Shown: positions 34,038-44,895, numbered from the stretch's first letter. The stretch is DNA of 64,000 nucleotides from Fimbriimonas sp. (GCA_031292555.1 JARLGV010000098.1:1-64000), one strand, 5' to 3'. The notes: generated by a model not told the origin, from the letters alone. Translations and numbers: made by a program.

Positions 34038-34490
34038 CTAAGCCTTCGAGAAGACCATCTTGCTGGTGGTGGCGCTGCTTTGGCTGTCCATCGTGAGCGT
34101 CTTGCCGTCCGAGCTAAGCGTCATGGTCATCGGCTTGTCGAGATTTGCCTTGATGGTCGCGTAGTTCGGGCTGCCGGCCATCGCCTTTTCAATGTCGGCG
34201 ATCGACTTGCCCGCCACCTTTGTTGGGGTTAGGGACACTTTTGTATCTTCAACCTTCCAAGTGCCTTCCATCGCGGCGCCAATACTAGCGGTGAAGGCGT
34301 GATCGCTCTTGAACTCGAAGGTCGACTGATTCAACATTCCTTCGACCGCCGTGACCGCCGGGTTCTTTTTGTCTTTATCGGAGAGGATGACCTTGCCGTT
34401 CCATTTCCCGATCACCTGACTGTCTTTGTTGCCGCAGCCGACGGCCAGAATTCCGGCGCAGACCGCCACCAACACAAATGCTTTTTGCAT
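34038..34490 (-). CDS. Small lipoprotein, paralogue of the one at 5056-5445
   Basis: The 150-residue product has a signal peptide and lipobox (GILAVGC). Blocks VIGKWNG, TFEFKSDHAFT and MTLSSDGKTLTM correspond to those of the lipoprotein at 5056. The domain reads as a small beta structure ending SKMVFSKA. I chose the ATG at 34490, directly before the signal peptide; TAGACT lies 7 nt upstream of it. Function unknown. Confidence 0.78.
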   Translation of the reverse strand: MQKAFVLVAVCAGILAVGCGNKDSQVIGKWNGKVILSDKDKKNPAVTAVEGMLNQSTFEFKSDHAFTASIGAAMEGTWKVEDTKVSLTPTKVAGKSIADIEKAMAGSPNYATIKANLDKPMTMTLSSDGKTLTMDSQSSATTSKMVFSKA

Positions 34491-34497
34491 GTGGACG

Positions 34498-34503
34498 AGT
34501 CTA
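34498..34503 (-). promoter_or_regulatory. Candidate -10 box (TAGACT) for the lipoprotein at 34490
   Basis: TAGACT on the minus strand ends 7 nt before the ATG; no Shine-Dalgarno site is visible. Confidence 0.4.
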
Positions 34504-34625
34504 TTGGATTTCAAAGCGAATATGCGCATGCCGAACGCTATACGGAATTGAAGGCCACATCGTTGCGCAACCTAACGGTCCCCGGTTAGGTGTCGTCCGG
34601 TTTGGTAGACTCGGAGCCTAAACGT

Positions 34626-36074
34626 ATGCCCAACTATCTCCCTAGCGTCGGAATGGAAGTTCACGCCGAACTGGCGACGCAATCGAAGATGTTCTGTCGA
34701 TGTCCCGTCGCCTTCGGCGGCGAACCAAATACTCGCGTCTGTCCGGTGTGCCTTGGATTACCGGGAACGCTGCCCGTTCCCAATCGATCCGCGGTGGAAA
34801 TGGTGCTGAAGACTGCCCTGGCACTGAACTGCAAAATCGCGATGACGAGCGTTTTCCATCGAAAGAACTACTTCTATCCAGATTTGCCCAAGGGCTACCA
34901 GGTCAGCCAGTACGGTGAGACGAATCCCCTAGGCTACGACGGCTATCTGGAGATTCCCAATGGCGACGGCGGTACGAAGCGAGTCCGGATTCGCCGAGTC
35001 CATCTCGAAGAGGACACGGGAAAGCTCATGCACCTGCCCAACGGGGGAAGCGGAGTCGACTACAACCGCGCGGGAACGCCTCTCATGGAGATCGTGACCG
35101 AGTTTCCGCCCGACATTACGAATCCTCACGAATCACGCGAGTACTTACAGCAACTCCGCCAGATCCTCATTTATCTGGGTGTCTGCGACGGAAAGATGGA
35201 AGAGGGCTCCCTGCGGTGCGAGCCGAACATCAGCATCCGCCCGGAGGGCACACCTAAGTACGGCACGAAGACCGAGCTCAAGAACCTGAACTCGTTTCGC
35301 AGTGTTCAGTTGGGCGTTGCCTACGAAGTTAGGCGGCAGATCGCGGTGCTGGAAACGGGCGGGGTCGTCCACCAGGAAACGCGCGGATGGAACGAGCAAA
35401 AGGAAGCCAGCTATCTGATGCGCCTCAAGGAGGAAGAGAACGATTATCGCTACTTCCCCGATCCCGACTTGGCTCCCATGGTCTTCGAGGAAGCCTATAT
35501 CGAGGGTCTCCGCAATTCGCTGCCCGAACTACCGCTTGCAAAGAGCCTTCGGTATCAAAACGAGTTAGGGCTGAGCGAATACGACGCGGGAGTATTGATC
35601 GCGGATCGAGAGTGGTCCAAATTCTTTGAAGAGGCGGTCGCCCTTGGCGGAGACCCTAAGACATCGTGCAACTGGATGACTGGCGATTTCGCGAAGATGC
35701 TGAATGAGCAGGGGATCGAACCCAGCCAGTCGAAAGTAACGCCAAAGCACATCGTCGACCTCGTTAAGCTCGTGGAGGATGGGACCATCAACGGCAAAAT
35801 GGCCAAACAGCTTTTTGCCGAAAGCTACCAAGATGGGCGGCTACCAAGTGAGATCGCCAAATCGAAGGGCGCGTCGCAGATCACGGATGTCGGACAGATT
35901 TTGGACGTCGTAAAGAAAGTGCTTGCAGAAAACCCGGATGTCGTTGCAAAGTACAAGTCGGGCAATCTGGGAGTCAAAGGCTTTTTGGTTGGCCAGATCA
36001 TGAAGCTGAGCGGCGGCCGAGCGAACCCAGGTCTTGTTCAGAAAGTCCTCAGCAACGAATTGGAGAATTATTGA
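34626..36074 (+). CDS. gatB: Aspartyl/glutamyl-tRNA amidotransferase subunit B
   Basis: GatB, with GatA and GatC, converts mischarged Glu-tRNA(Gln) or Asp-tRNA(Asn) to the amide form. The 482-residue product shows the zinc-type Cys motif (MFCRC ... [14 protein letters not shown]), the kinase-like core ([36 protein letters not shown]) and the C-terminal YqeY-like tail ([18 protein letters not shown] ... [16 protein letters not shown]). gatA and gatC are not in the window. The ATG at 34626 precedes the conserved LPSVGMEVH. Confidence 0.97.
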   Translation: MPNYLPSVGMEVHAELATQSKMFCRCPVAFGGEPNTRVCPVCLGLPGTLPVPNRSAVEMVLKTALALNCKIAMTSVFHRKNYFYPDLPKGYQVSQYGETNPLGYDGYLEIPNGDGGTKRVRIRRVHLEEDTGKLMHLPNGGSGVDYNRAGTPLMEIVTEFPPDITNPHESREYLQQLRQILIYLGVCDGKMEEGSLRCEPNISIRPEGTPKYGTKTELKNLNSFRSVQLGVAYEVRRQIAVLETGGVVHQETRGWNEQKEASYLMRLKEEENDYRYFPDPDLAPMVFEEAYIEGLRNSLPELPLAKSLRYQNELGLSEYDAGVLIADREWSKFFEEAVALGGDPKTSCNWMTGDFAKMLNEQGIEPSQSKVTPKHIVDLVKLVEDGTINGKMAKQLFAESYQDGRLPSEIAKSKGASQITDVGQILDVVKKVLAENPDVVAKYKSGNLGVKGFLVGQIMKLSGGRANPGLVQKVLSNELENY

Positions 36075-36646
36075 CATATCGACTTATCGGATTATCGGCG
36101 GCGGCTCTAGTCTTGTCCGCCACCGCGTTTGGAAAGCAGAGCGCCCCGCAAAGCCGGGTTGACGCGATCTGGGACGCGGTCGATGACCGGGTCGCTCAGC
36201 AGATCGACGTCTGGTTCCATGAGGGAGACTATCCGAAGGCGATTGCCTTGCTGGGATTTGAGGCGACTTACTTGCCTCACGATTACGACGTCGTGACCAA
36301 CTTGGGCTGGATGCGTGAGAACGTCGAAGATTGGGACGGGGCGCTCGCCGTCTATGAAAAGTTCCGCAAGGACAACCCGCAGGATAAGGATGCAGCTCTT
36401 CCTGAAGGGCAGTTCTACTTCATGAGGAAGAACTACGTGGTGATTCCGGCTTTGCTCGAACCCGCTCTGAAGCGCCGGCCGCATCCAAACGTCTATCGCA
36501 TATTGGCGCATGCCTATGAGCACGAGAAGCGATATGCAGACGCGATCCGGGTTTGGAAGGAGTACCTTTCGTGGGCGCCCAAAGATTTGACCGCCAAGGC
36601 CAATCTGGATCGAGACGAGAAGAAACTAAACGCTTCGAAAAACTGA
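36071..36646 (+). CDS. Secreted TPR-repeat protein
   Basis: The 191-residue protein begins with a signal peptide ([17 protein letters not shown]) and holds three or so tetratricopeptide-like repeats ([60 protein letters not shown]). It is probably a periplasmic protein-protein interaction module. The start is a TTG that overlaps the gatB stop codon, so it is coupled to gatB. No specific partner can be named. Confidence 0.8.
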   Translation: MTYRLIGLSAAALVLSATAFGKQSAPQSRVDAIWDAVDDRVAQQIDVWFHEGDYPKAIALLGFEATYLPHDYDVVTNLGWMRENVEDWDGALAVYEKFRKDNPQDKDAALPEGQFYFMRKNYVVIPALLEPALKRRPHPNVYRILAHAYEHEKRYADAIRVWKEYLSWAPKDLTAKANLDRDEKKLNASKN

Positions 36647-36722
36647 GTTTCCTGGCAAAACCGAGGGTTGTCGCAACATTCGGCTCCAGGCTGCCATACA
36701 ATAAGGGGTAGGAGGTAACGCG

Positions 36723-37211
36723 ATGGATCGCATAATGCCGATTGATTTGGAGCGCGCCAAGCTCAGGAAGAGCTTCCGCGGATATGACAAAGTACAGGTA
36801 GAAACGCTGCTCGCCGGGGCAGCGGATTCGTTAAAACAGCTCTTGGTCGACAATGCCACCCTGCGAGAGCAGGTCGAGCGCCAGTACCAGGACCTTGAGC
36901 GTACAAAGCTTGCGGAAAACACCCTCAAGGATGCGTTGATTCTGGCCCAGAAGGCGGCCGACGAAACCCGCGCGGCTGCCCACCAGCACGCCGAAGCGAT
37001 TCTGGAAGAAGCACGCCAATCCGCTCTCGCCGAACGAGTCGCCGTGCAGCAGCAAATGAGCGAGATGCGCTGGGACATGGAAAGGCTGAAGGGCGAAAAG
37101 AAGCGGTTCGAGGAGGAATTCCGATCGATCCTCGAGCGGTACCAGCGTGATCTCAGTGTGTCGCCGATCTTCCGTGTGGTCGAAGGGGATGTCGCGGCTG
37201 TCGGAAACTAG
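36723..37211 (+). CDS. DivIVA-domain coiled-coil protein
   Basis: The 162-residue product has a DivIVA-type start (MPIDLERAKLRKSFRGYDKVQV), where the first helix and the Phe/Arg loop bind curved membrane in DivIVA proteins, followed by a continuous coiled coil to about residue 150. DivIVA proteins mark poles and septa; diderm versions are less studied. It has a strong Shine-Dalgarno site (TAGGAGG), and TACAAT a little further upstream. The DUF167 gene overlaps its end by 23 nt. Confidence 0.82.
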   Translation: MDRIMPIDLERAKLRKSFRGYDKVQVETLLAGAADSLKQLLVDNATLREQVERQYQDLERTKLAENTLKDALILAQKAADETRAAAHQHAEAILEEARQSALAERVAVQQQMSEMRWDMERLKGEKKRFEEEFRSILERYQRDLSVSPIFRVVEGDVAAVGN

Positions 37212-37479
37212 ATGTGAGCTTTCGGTTCGGGTCACGCCTCGAAGCAGTCGAAACAAGCTCGAATACACCGACGGCGCTTTGAAGGCTTGGGTGATGGCCG
37301 CTCCGACGGATGGGCAGGCCAACGACGCCGTTTGCCTTCTTGTCGCCAAAGCAATCAGCGTGCCTCCCTCCAGTGTGTCGGTTAAGCGCGGTCAAACGTC
37401 GCGGGACAAACTGCTGGCGGTCGAAGGGCTAGAAATGTCGGAGGCGCTAATCCGCCTAGGGACGAGCGCGTCGCGTTAG
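37189..37479 (+). CDS. DUF167 (YggU-family) protein
   Basis: The 96-residue protein shows the DUF167 fold: LSVRVTPRSSRNKLEY, LKAWVMAAPTDGQANDAVCL, LVAKAISVPPSSVSVKRGQTSRDK. The family is widespread, small and of unknown function, often next to YggT, PyrR-like or DivIVA genes, as here. The ATG at 37189 lies inside the DivIVA gene. Confidence 0.9.
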   Translation: MSRLSETRCELSVRVTPRSSRNKLEYTDGALKAWVMAAPTDGQANDAVCLLVAKAISVPPSSVSVKRGQTSRDKLLAVEGLEMSEALIRLGTSASR

Positions 37480-37491
37480 GCGGTTGGGTCA

Positions 37492-37624
37492 GGCGCTTCG
37501 CTAGGCGATATAGCGAAGAGGCGAGAAGGCGGGAAAGAAGATCTCCCGCTAACTCCCAATAGTCACAGATCGATCGGTCACCTCGCTTAGCGGAGCGATT
37601 TGCCTTATTGCCTAGCGAAGCGCC
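37492..37624. repeat. Inverted repeat around the aroG 3' end
   Basis: GGCGCTTCGCTAGGC (37492-37506) and GCCTAGCGAAGCGCC (37610-37624) are perfect 15-bp inverted copies; the second overlaps the aroG stop region. Inside lies a small hairpin, TTCGCTA (37497-37503) with TAGCGAA (37511-37517). It may act as a terminator or be a palindromic repeat element. Confidence 0.6.
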
Positions 37625-38670
37625 TTATGCACCGTTGCTTTGGCTAGCGCTTCGAGTACTACTTCGGTCTGTTCGATCGAGAGGCACGCGTCGGTGACGC
37701 TCTGGCCGTAGATGGATTCGGGGCCGTAGTTCTGACGGCCTTCCACCAGGTTGCTCTCGATCATGACGCCGAATACGGTGGATCCGGTCGCAACCTGACG
37801 GGCAACGTCTTGGCCGACTTCGATCTGCTTGACGTGGTCCTTACGGCTGTTGCCGTGGCTCAGATCGACCATCAGCCGAGTCGGCAGACCCTCCTTTTCA
37901 AGCATGGCCGACGCGTCGGCGACATGCTTCTCGTCGTAGTTCGGTCCTGTCCGTGAACCGCCTCGGAGAATGATGTGGCATGTGTCGTTGCCGGTCGTCT
38001 GGAGGATGGCAGAGACTCCCTGTTTGGACGTTCCGGGGAACCAATGGGGCTCCTTGGCCGCGAGCACCGCATCGACGGCGGTTCGGATACTGCCGTCCGT
38101 GGCGTTCTTGAATCCGACGGGCATACTGAGGCCGGAGGCGAGTTCGCGGTGGGTCTGGCTTTCGCTGGTGCGGGCGCCGATCGCTCCCCACGAGACAAGG
38201 TCGGCGATGTGTTGGGGAATCGTCGTATCGAGGAATTCGGTGCCTGCCGGAATCTCCATTTCGGCGAGATTGGCGAGCAGTTTTCGTGCGGTGCGCAGGC
38301 CCTCATTGATGCGGAAAGAACCGTCCAGTTTGGGATCGTTGATCAGCCCTTTCCAACCAACCGTCGTTCGCGGCTTCTCGAAGTAGACCCGCATGACGAA
38401 CATCAGTTGGTCGGCGTACTGGTCCATGATCTCCTTCATCCTGCCGGCATAGTCGATCGCCGCGGAAGGGTCATGGATCGAGCACGGCCCGACGACGACC
38501 ACGAGCCGGACGTCGTCACCACGCAAAGTCGTCGCGATGGAGGACCGGGAAGCGCTTACCAACTCGGCCGCCCGATCGGTCAAAGGGATCTCCTCGACCA
38601 GAATCGCCGGAGGCAAAAGCGGTCGCACTGCTCGAATACGTAAATCGTCCGTGGGCCCGATCATTGGCAT
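37612..38670 (-). CDS. aroG: 3-deoxy-7-phosphoheptulonate synthase (class I)
   Basis: This enzyme joins phosphoenolpyruvate and erythrose-4-phosphate in the first step of aromatic amino-acid synthesis. The product (352 residues) has VVVVGPCSIHDPSAAIDYA, RVYFEKPRTTVGWKGLINDP and CHIILRGG, typical of the AroF/G/H class. The ATG at 38670 is the first start; an ATG two codons later (38664) sits 8 nt after a TACACT box and may be the real, leaderless start. The promoter lies inside one arm of the inverted repeat flanking the S23 gene. Confidence 0.95.
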   Translation of the reverse strand: MPMIGPTDDLRIRAVRPLLPPAILVEEIPLTDRAAELVSASRSSIATTLRGDDVRLVVVVGPCSIHDPSAAIDYAGRMKEIMDQYADQLMFVMRVYFEKPRTTVGWKGLINDPKLDGSFRINEGLRTARKLLANLAEMEIPAGTEFLDTTIPQHIADLVSWGAIGARTSESQTHRELASGLSMPVGFKNATDGSIRTAVDAVLAAKEPHWFPGTSKQGVSAILQTTGNDTCHIILRGGSRTGPNYDEKHVADASAMLEKEGLPTRLMVDLSHGNSRKDHVKQIEVGQDVARQVATGSTVFGVMIESNLVEGRQNYGPESIYGQSVTDACLSIEQTEVVLEALAKATVHKALR

Positions 38671-38671
38671 A

Positions 38672-38734
38672 GAGTGTACCGAGGTGGCGTGCGAAGGGCA
38701 GGGGGCTCAGGTTCCACGGGACACGGGACAGGCG
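38672..38734. repeat. Left inverted-repeat arm of the S23 cassette
   Basis: It has an outer part at 38672-38684 (13 bp, perfect inverse of 39203-39215) and an inner part at 38715-38734 (20 bp, 19/20 inverse of 39176-39195), separated by an extra ~22 nt on this side. It includes the TACACT box that may drive aroG. Confidence 0.8.
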
Positions 38735-39129
38735 CGAAGGGGACAGGTTCTCGTGCCACGAAGTTTGAGGATCTGCTCGTGTGGCAGCGATCTCGGGCTT
38801 TGACCAGGCTGATATACGAGGAGTGTCGGGCGACAACCACTGTCAGCGACCGGTCGTTGGCGGTACAGATGCAACGCAACGCGGCCTCGGTTATGGCAAA
38901 CATGGCCGAGGGGTTTGCACAACGAGGAAGCGGCGAATTCGCGCACTTCCTTAGCATCGCGAAGGGCTCTTGCGCGGAACTCAAATCGCACCTCTACGTG
39001 GCGGTTGACTGCGAGCTACTTGAGAAGGCACAGATGGACTTCCCTTTCGAAATGGCAGACGAAGTGGCAAGAATGCTCAGCAGTCTTGAGCGGGCGATCA
39101 AGAACCGAAAGTTTGCACCGAGGGATTAG
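38674..39129 (+). CDS. Four-helix-bundle protein (S23/IVS family)
   Basis: From residue 30 onward the product matches the 23S rRNA intervening-sequence protein family: KFEDLLVWQRSRALTRLIYE, QMQRNAASVMANMAEGF, and FLSIAKGSCAELKSHLYVA. Members fold as four-helix bundles; related Avd proteins assist diversity-generating retroelements. Residues 1-29 are low-complexity Gly/Arg sequence encoded by the left inverted repeat, starting at a GTG. The true start may instead be near 38750-38758, where an ACG codon precedes KFEDL; a start codon may have been lost. The gene lies between divergent aroG and hisG, inside inverted repeats. Confidence 0.75.
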   Translation: MYRGGVRRAGGSGSTGHGTGAKGTGSRATKFEDLLVWQRSRALTRLIYEECRATTTVSDRSLAVQMQRNAASVMANMAEGFAQRGSGEFAHFLSIAKGSCAELKSHLYVAVDCELLEKAQMDFPFEMADEVARMLSSLERAIKNRKFAPRD

Positions 39130-39175
39130 TCTCTTCGGGCACATCTCGGAGCGCAACTGAATTCTGTACCCTACT

Positions 39176-39215
39176 CGCCAGTCCCGTGTCCCGTGAGAGC
39201 CGCCTCGGTACACTC
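39176..39215. repeat. Right inverted-repeat arm of the S23 cassette
   Basis: Inner part 39176-39195 and outer part 39203-39215 are inverted copies of the left arm. The outward end reads CCTCGGTACACTC and contains the candidate -10 box of hisG. Confidence 0.8.
39207..39214 (+). promoter_or_regulatory. Candidate -10 box (GGTACACT) for leaderless hisG
   Basis: GGTACACT ends 7 nt before the hisG ATG at 39222 and lies in the right inverted-repeat arm. No Shine-Dalgarno site is present. The mirrored box (minus strand, 38680-38673) precedes aroG. Confidence 0.5.
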
Positions 39216-39221
39216 TCCTCT

Positions 39222-40091
39222 ATGAAACTGAAATTGGGCTTGCCTAAGGGCAGCCTTCAAGAGGCCACGTTCGCCTTGTTCCAGAAGGCGGGGTACTCGT
39301 TCAAGGTCTCGTCGCGATCCTATCAACCGGTTGTCGACGACGAGACGATCGAGCCGATTTTGTTGCGGCCTCAAGAGATTCCGATGTATATCGAGCAGGG
39401 CGTGATCGATGCCGGCTTGACAGGTAAGGACTGGATCGCCGATTCGGGCGCGAAGGTCCACGAAATCTGCGAATTGCGATACTCCAAGTTGACGAGCAAT
39501 CCGATTCGGATCGTTTTGGCAGTGCACAACGACAGCCCGGTGCAGACCGTTCAGGACCTGCAAGGTAAGCGGATCGCCACCGAGTATGTCCGTCTAACCC
39601 AGCGCTATTTGGACGAGAACGGAGTCTCGGCGATGGTCGAATTCTCCTGGGGCGCCGACGAAGTCAAGGTTCCAATCCTCGTCGAAGCGATCGTCGTCAA
39701 CACGGAAACCGGTAGCAGTCTCCGGGCCCACAACCTCCGGATCGTCGACACTCTCCTGACTTCGACGACCCGATTCGTAGCGAGCGACGAGGCAATGAAG
39801 AATCCGTGGAAGCGCACCAAGATCGAGTCGCTAGAGATCCTGCTTACCGGGGCGATGAACGCCACCAAACTGGTCGGACTCAAGATGAACCTGCCGAAGG
39901 ATCGGCAACAGGAAATCCTATCCATCCTCCCTTCTCTCAAGAATCCGACTTTGAGCACCCTAACCGACGAGAATTGGCTTGCCGCCGAGGTCATTCTGAG
40001 CGAGACGGAGGTTCGCGAACTGGTTCCCGCCTTGAAGCGGGCGGGGGCTACCGGTTTGGTCGAGTATCCGCTTAACAAGGTCATTTACTAA
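39222..40091 (+). CDS. hisG: ATP phosphoribosyltransferase (long form)
   Basis: HisG starts histidine synthesis by joining ATP and phosphoribosyl pyrophosphate. The 289-residue product is the long, HisZ-independent type, with catalytic domain motifs (GLPKGSLQEATFALF; GVIDAGLTGKDWI; GKRIATEYVRLTQRYL; ETGSSLRAHNLRIVDTLL) and a C-terminal regulatory ACT-like domain (about residues 210-289). The ATG at 39222 lies just outside the S23 inverted repeat; an earlier in-frame GTG at 39186 would start inside the repeat. Confidence 0.95.
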   Translation: MKLKLGLPKGSLQEATFALFQKAGYSFKVSSRSYQPVVDDETIEPILLRPQEIPMYIEQGVIDAGLTGKDWIADSGAKVHEICELRYSKLTSNPIRIVLAVHNDSPVQTVQDLQGKRIATEYVRLTQRYLDENGVSAMVEFSWGADEVKVPILVEAIVVNTETGSSLRAHNLRIVDTLLTSTTRFVASDEAMKNPWKRTKIESLEILLTGAMNATKLVGLKMNLPKDRQQEILSILPSLKNPTLSTLTDENWLAAEVILSETEVRELVPALKRAGATGLVEYPLNKVIY

Positions 40092-40119
40092 ACCTCTAGA
40101 CCGAGGTCATGATTGGCCA

Positions 40120-41193
40120 ATGGACTCCATTCCGCTGTCGCGCGTCCGTAGCTCGATTCTCCGGCGTCAAGGGCTTATCAAGCCCTTCGACGTGCCGTTG
40201 GATGCGCTTCGGGCGATGATCGCGGTACAGACCCAATACGCGGCGAGCCTGCCGACTTCGGTGGCGACCCGTGTGCGTAGCGTGCAACCGGACTGGGACG
40301 AGGACGCCCTCGCAGCCGGTGGATCGCTGATCAAGTCGTGGAGTCTTCGGCACACGCTCCATGCTCATACCGTCGCCGACCATGGTCTTGTGGTGGGAAC
40401 GCTGGGGGCCCACCTCTATCCGAACTACCTGCGCTTTATGCGGAATCGCCGGTCGATCGATGCAGTCCACGAACTGGAGTCTCGGGTTCTCGAAGCGCTT
40501 GCAGATGGTCCGCTGACCAGGCGGGAACTGCACGAGAAGGTGCCCGAGCTAAGGTCGATCGAAGGCGTCGGGTGGGGACTGGACGTGATGGGACTGGCGT
40601 TTCAGCGAAGGCTCTGCATCGTGGGAAGGGGCGCCGATCAGAGGTTCTGCATGCTGCCGCACCGGGCAGTTGAGCCCTGCTATGGGGAACTCCTTAGGCG
40701 TTACCTGGCGAGCTACGGACCGGCATCCAGGGCCGACTTCGCGTTCTGGACGGGACTCAAGGCTCCCCAAGTGCAGGCGGCGTTTTCCGAGTTAGGCGAG
40801 GAGGCAGTGCCGGTGCATGTGGAAGGCCTGAACGGCAAGCTCTTCATGCTGGTGGGCTCGATCGACGAGGGCGCCGAAGATCAACTTGGTGTGCGCCTTC
40901 TGGCCAAATTCGATCCGCTCATTTTGGCCCATAAAGACAAGTCGATTTTCATCGCATCCGAGCACAAGAAGCAAGTGTTTCGAATTGCCGGGCAGGTGGA
41001 AGCGGTGGTTCTCGTCGAAGGACTGGCAGCCGGCACTTGGCGGATGGAGCGCAAGTCTTCGAAGATCGTTTATACGGTCGAACCATTCCGCAGCCTGGGC
41101 AAGCGCGAGGCGGCACGTCTGGATAAGGAAGCCGCTCGGATGGCGAAGGCGTTCGGCGCGGACAACTACTCCATTCAGTTCGCGACTGGCTAG
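40120..41193 (+). CDS. AlkZ-family winged-helix DNA glycosylase-like protein (HTH_42)
   Basis: The 357-residue protein is a member of the HTH_42 family that includes the AlkZ/AlkX (YcaQ) DNA glycosylases, which unhook interstrand crosslinks and alkylated bases. The catalytic loop motif is present as AVQTQYAASLP, with the Gln-x-Gln pair of the AlkZ type. Other family stretches are SWSLRHTLHAH and AKFDPLILAHKDKS. Its stop codon shares CTAG (41190-41193) with the convergent pyrD stop. Function as a repair enzyme is inferred from family. Confidence 0.8.
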   Translation: MDSIPLSRVRSSILRRQGLIKPFDVPLDALRAMIAVQTQYAASLPTSVATRVRSVQPDWDEDALAAGGSLIKSWSLRHTLHAHTVADHGLVVGTLGAHLYPNYLRFMRNRRSIDAVHELESRVLEALADGPLTRRELHEKVPELRSIEGVGWGLDVMGLAFQRRLCIVGRGADQRFCMLPHRAVEPCYGELLRRYLASYGPASRADFAFWTGLKAPQVQAAFSELGEEAVPVHVEGLNGKLFMLVGSIDEGAEDQLGVRLLAKFDPLILAHKDKSIFIASEHKKQVFRIAGQVEAVVLVEGLAAGTWRMERKSSKIVYTVEPFRSLGKREAARLDKEAARMAKAFGADNYSIQFATG

Positions 41194-42227
41194 CGGTGGG
41201 CGCTGCCGCGCAGATCAGCCAGCGTCTGAAACCCGTCCCGGCTCATCAGCGATGCGACCTGCTGTACGGCGGCGGGGATCATGTAGGGGCCGCCGTATAT
41301 CCAACCGGTGTAGATCTGGCATAGGTGCGCGCCAAGGCGCATCTTCTCGTAGACATCCGCCCCGGTCATGATGCCTCCGACCCCCATCAGAATCGTTGAG
41401 CGATCGCACGACCGGTATAGGTGGCTAAGGAACTGATTGGATTTCGCGAGCAACGGAGCACCCGAGAGGCCTCCCTCCAAGCCGGGGTCTGCGCTCAAGC
41501 CCTCACGCCGAATCGTCGTGTTCGTGGCGATCAGACCGGCTAGATGTGCCTCGTGAGCGACCGCGATGACGTCGTCCAACGCCGGCATTTCGAGGTCTGG
41601 CGCAACCTTGACGAAGAGGGGCTTGTCCGCCTCGACTTCGCGGATCGCGGCGATGATTTCGAGCAAGGGTCCCTTTTCTTGGAGGGTCCGTAGCCCCGGC
41701 GTGTTCGGCGAGGACACGTTGACCACGAAGTAGTCGCCGTTCAGGTGGAGGAGCCGGAAGCTCTCTCGGTAGTCCTTGGCCGCGTCTGACAATTCCGTGA
41801 TCTTGGATTTGCCCAAGTTGACGCCAATCGGGACCTTCGGTTTCGCCATCGCCAGGCGAGTGGCGACCGCCCGGGCGCCGTCGTTGTTGAACCCCATCCG
41901 GTTCACGAGGGCTTTGTCGGCAGGTAGCCGAAAAAGCCTTGGCTTGGGGTTGCCGGGCTGGGGGTGGTATGTGATCGTCCCTGCCTCCACGAACCCGAAG
42001 CCGAGCCTGTCCCAGTAGTCGAGGGCCCGTGCGTTTTTATCGAAGCCGGCCGCAAGCCCGATTGGGTTGAGGAACTTCACCCCAAACAGGGTCTGCTCGA
42101 CCTTGGGGTCGGTAAAGGCCGGCGCCCGAAAGAACCCCCGCTCCAGCATCGCCATGACCCATTCGTGGACCTTCTCCGGGTCGAACATAAAGGCGAGCGG
42201 ACGCACCACCGAGTCGTACAGGCTCAT
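41190..42227 (-). CDS. pyrD: Dihydroorotate dehydrogenase, class 2 (quinone-dependent)
   Basis: PyrD oxidises dihydroorotate to orotate with FMN and quinone. The 345-residue product has the class 2 N-terminal membrane-associated helices (LYDSVVRPLAFMFDPEKVHE), NPIGLAAGFDKNA, VNVSSPNTPGLR with the catalytic Ser, and GVGGIMTGADVYEKMRLGA. The ATG at 42227 is preferred; an ATG at 42236 is an alternative. Confidence 0.95.
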   Translation of the reverse strand: MSLYDSVVRPLAFMFDPEKVHEWVMAMLERGFFRAPAFTDPKVEQTLFGVKFLNPIGLAAGFDKNARALDYWDRLGFGFVEAGTITYHPQPGNPKPRLFRLPADKALVNRMGFNNDGARAVATRLAMAKPKVPIGVNLGKSKITELSDAAKDYRESFRLLHLNGDYFVVNVSSPNTPGLRTLQEKGPLLEIIAAIREVEADKPLFVKVAPDLEMPALDDVIAVAHEAHLAGLIATNTTIRREGLSADPGLEGGLSGAPLLAKSNQFLSHLYRSCDRSTILMGVGGIMTGADVYEKMRLGAHLCQIYTGWIYGGPYMIPAAVQQVASLMSRDGFQTLADLRGSAHR

Positions 42228-42309
42228 CGAACCCATTATGGCTGGAGTAGCGGAGTAGCGGACGAGTGGATTTCGCAACCTTGGGTAGGAGCCCTAACGT
42301 TTATTGGGT

Positions 42310-42654
42310 ATGGATCGGCGGATTGTCGGTGATTCGACGCGAACGGTGTTGGTTTGCCACTCGAATCGGAGTTTGGTGCGGATCGCGCAACTGAATGCGG
42401 GGCGGTACGGAGTCAACGTCATCGTCGCGCGGGACGGCAAAGATCTCGTGATCAAGGCGCGCGGCGACGTTCGGCCTGACGCCATCATCCTGAGCGACGA
42501 CCTCAAGAATCCGGCGACCGAAGACCTCGTCAGGGCGCTCAAGGCCGACCCGCGCCTTAAGGGGGTTCCCGTGATTGTTCTGAAGGGCCTTCTCGGGAAT
42601 GTGGGCGAGCTGCTGAAGGCGTTCAAGCGGCCACCTTGGCTGATGAAACAATGA
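42310..42654 (+). CDS. Degenerate response-regulator receiver protein
   Basis: The 114-residue protein has the CheY-like alternating pattern: VLVCHSNRSLVRIAQLN, IVARDGKDL, AIILSDDLKNP (phospho-Asp position), VPVIVLKG with the conserved Lys. The usual acidic pair after strand 1 is replaced by His-Ser-Asn, so Mg-dependent phosphorylation may be impaired. It stands alone, with no output domain and no kinase nearby. TAACGT lies about 9 nt before the ATG. Confidence 0.7.
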   Translation: MDRRIVGDSTRTVLVCHSNRSLVRIAQLNAGRYGVNVIVARDGKDLVIKARGDVRPDAIILSDDLKNPATEDLVRALKADPRLKGVPVIVLKGLLGNVGELLKAFKRPPWLMKQ

Positions 42655-42711
42655 CCCCGCCAACGGCACGAACTGCATCGTAGATGCCCCGTCGTGCGTC
42701 TGTATCTAAGG

Positions 42712-42717
42712 TATACT
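42712..42717 (+). promoter_or_regulatory. Candidate -10 box (TATACT) for gyrB
   Basis: TATACT, preceded by AAGG, lies 66 nt before the gyrB ATG, leaving a true leader. No convincing -35 element is seen. Confidence 0.35.
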
Positions 42718-42732
42718 TTAGGCTCCTTTTGA

Positions 42733-44883
<2,151 letters not shown>

Positions 44884-44895
44884 GCGACCGGACGG

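Noticed and set aside
38674-38757. Gly/Arg-rich N terminus of the S23 protein as genuine domain
   Set aside because: It is encoded by the inverted-repeat arm and lacks family similarity; more likely leader DNA.
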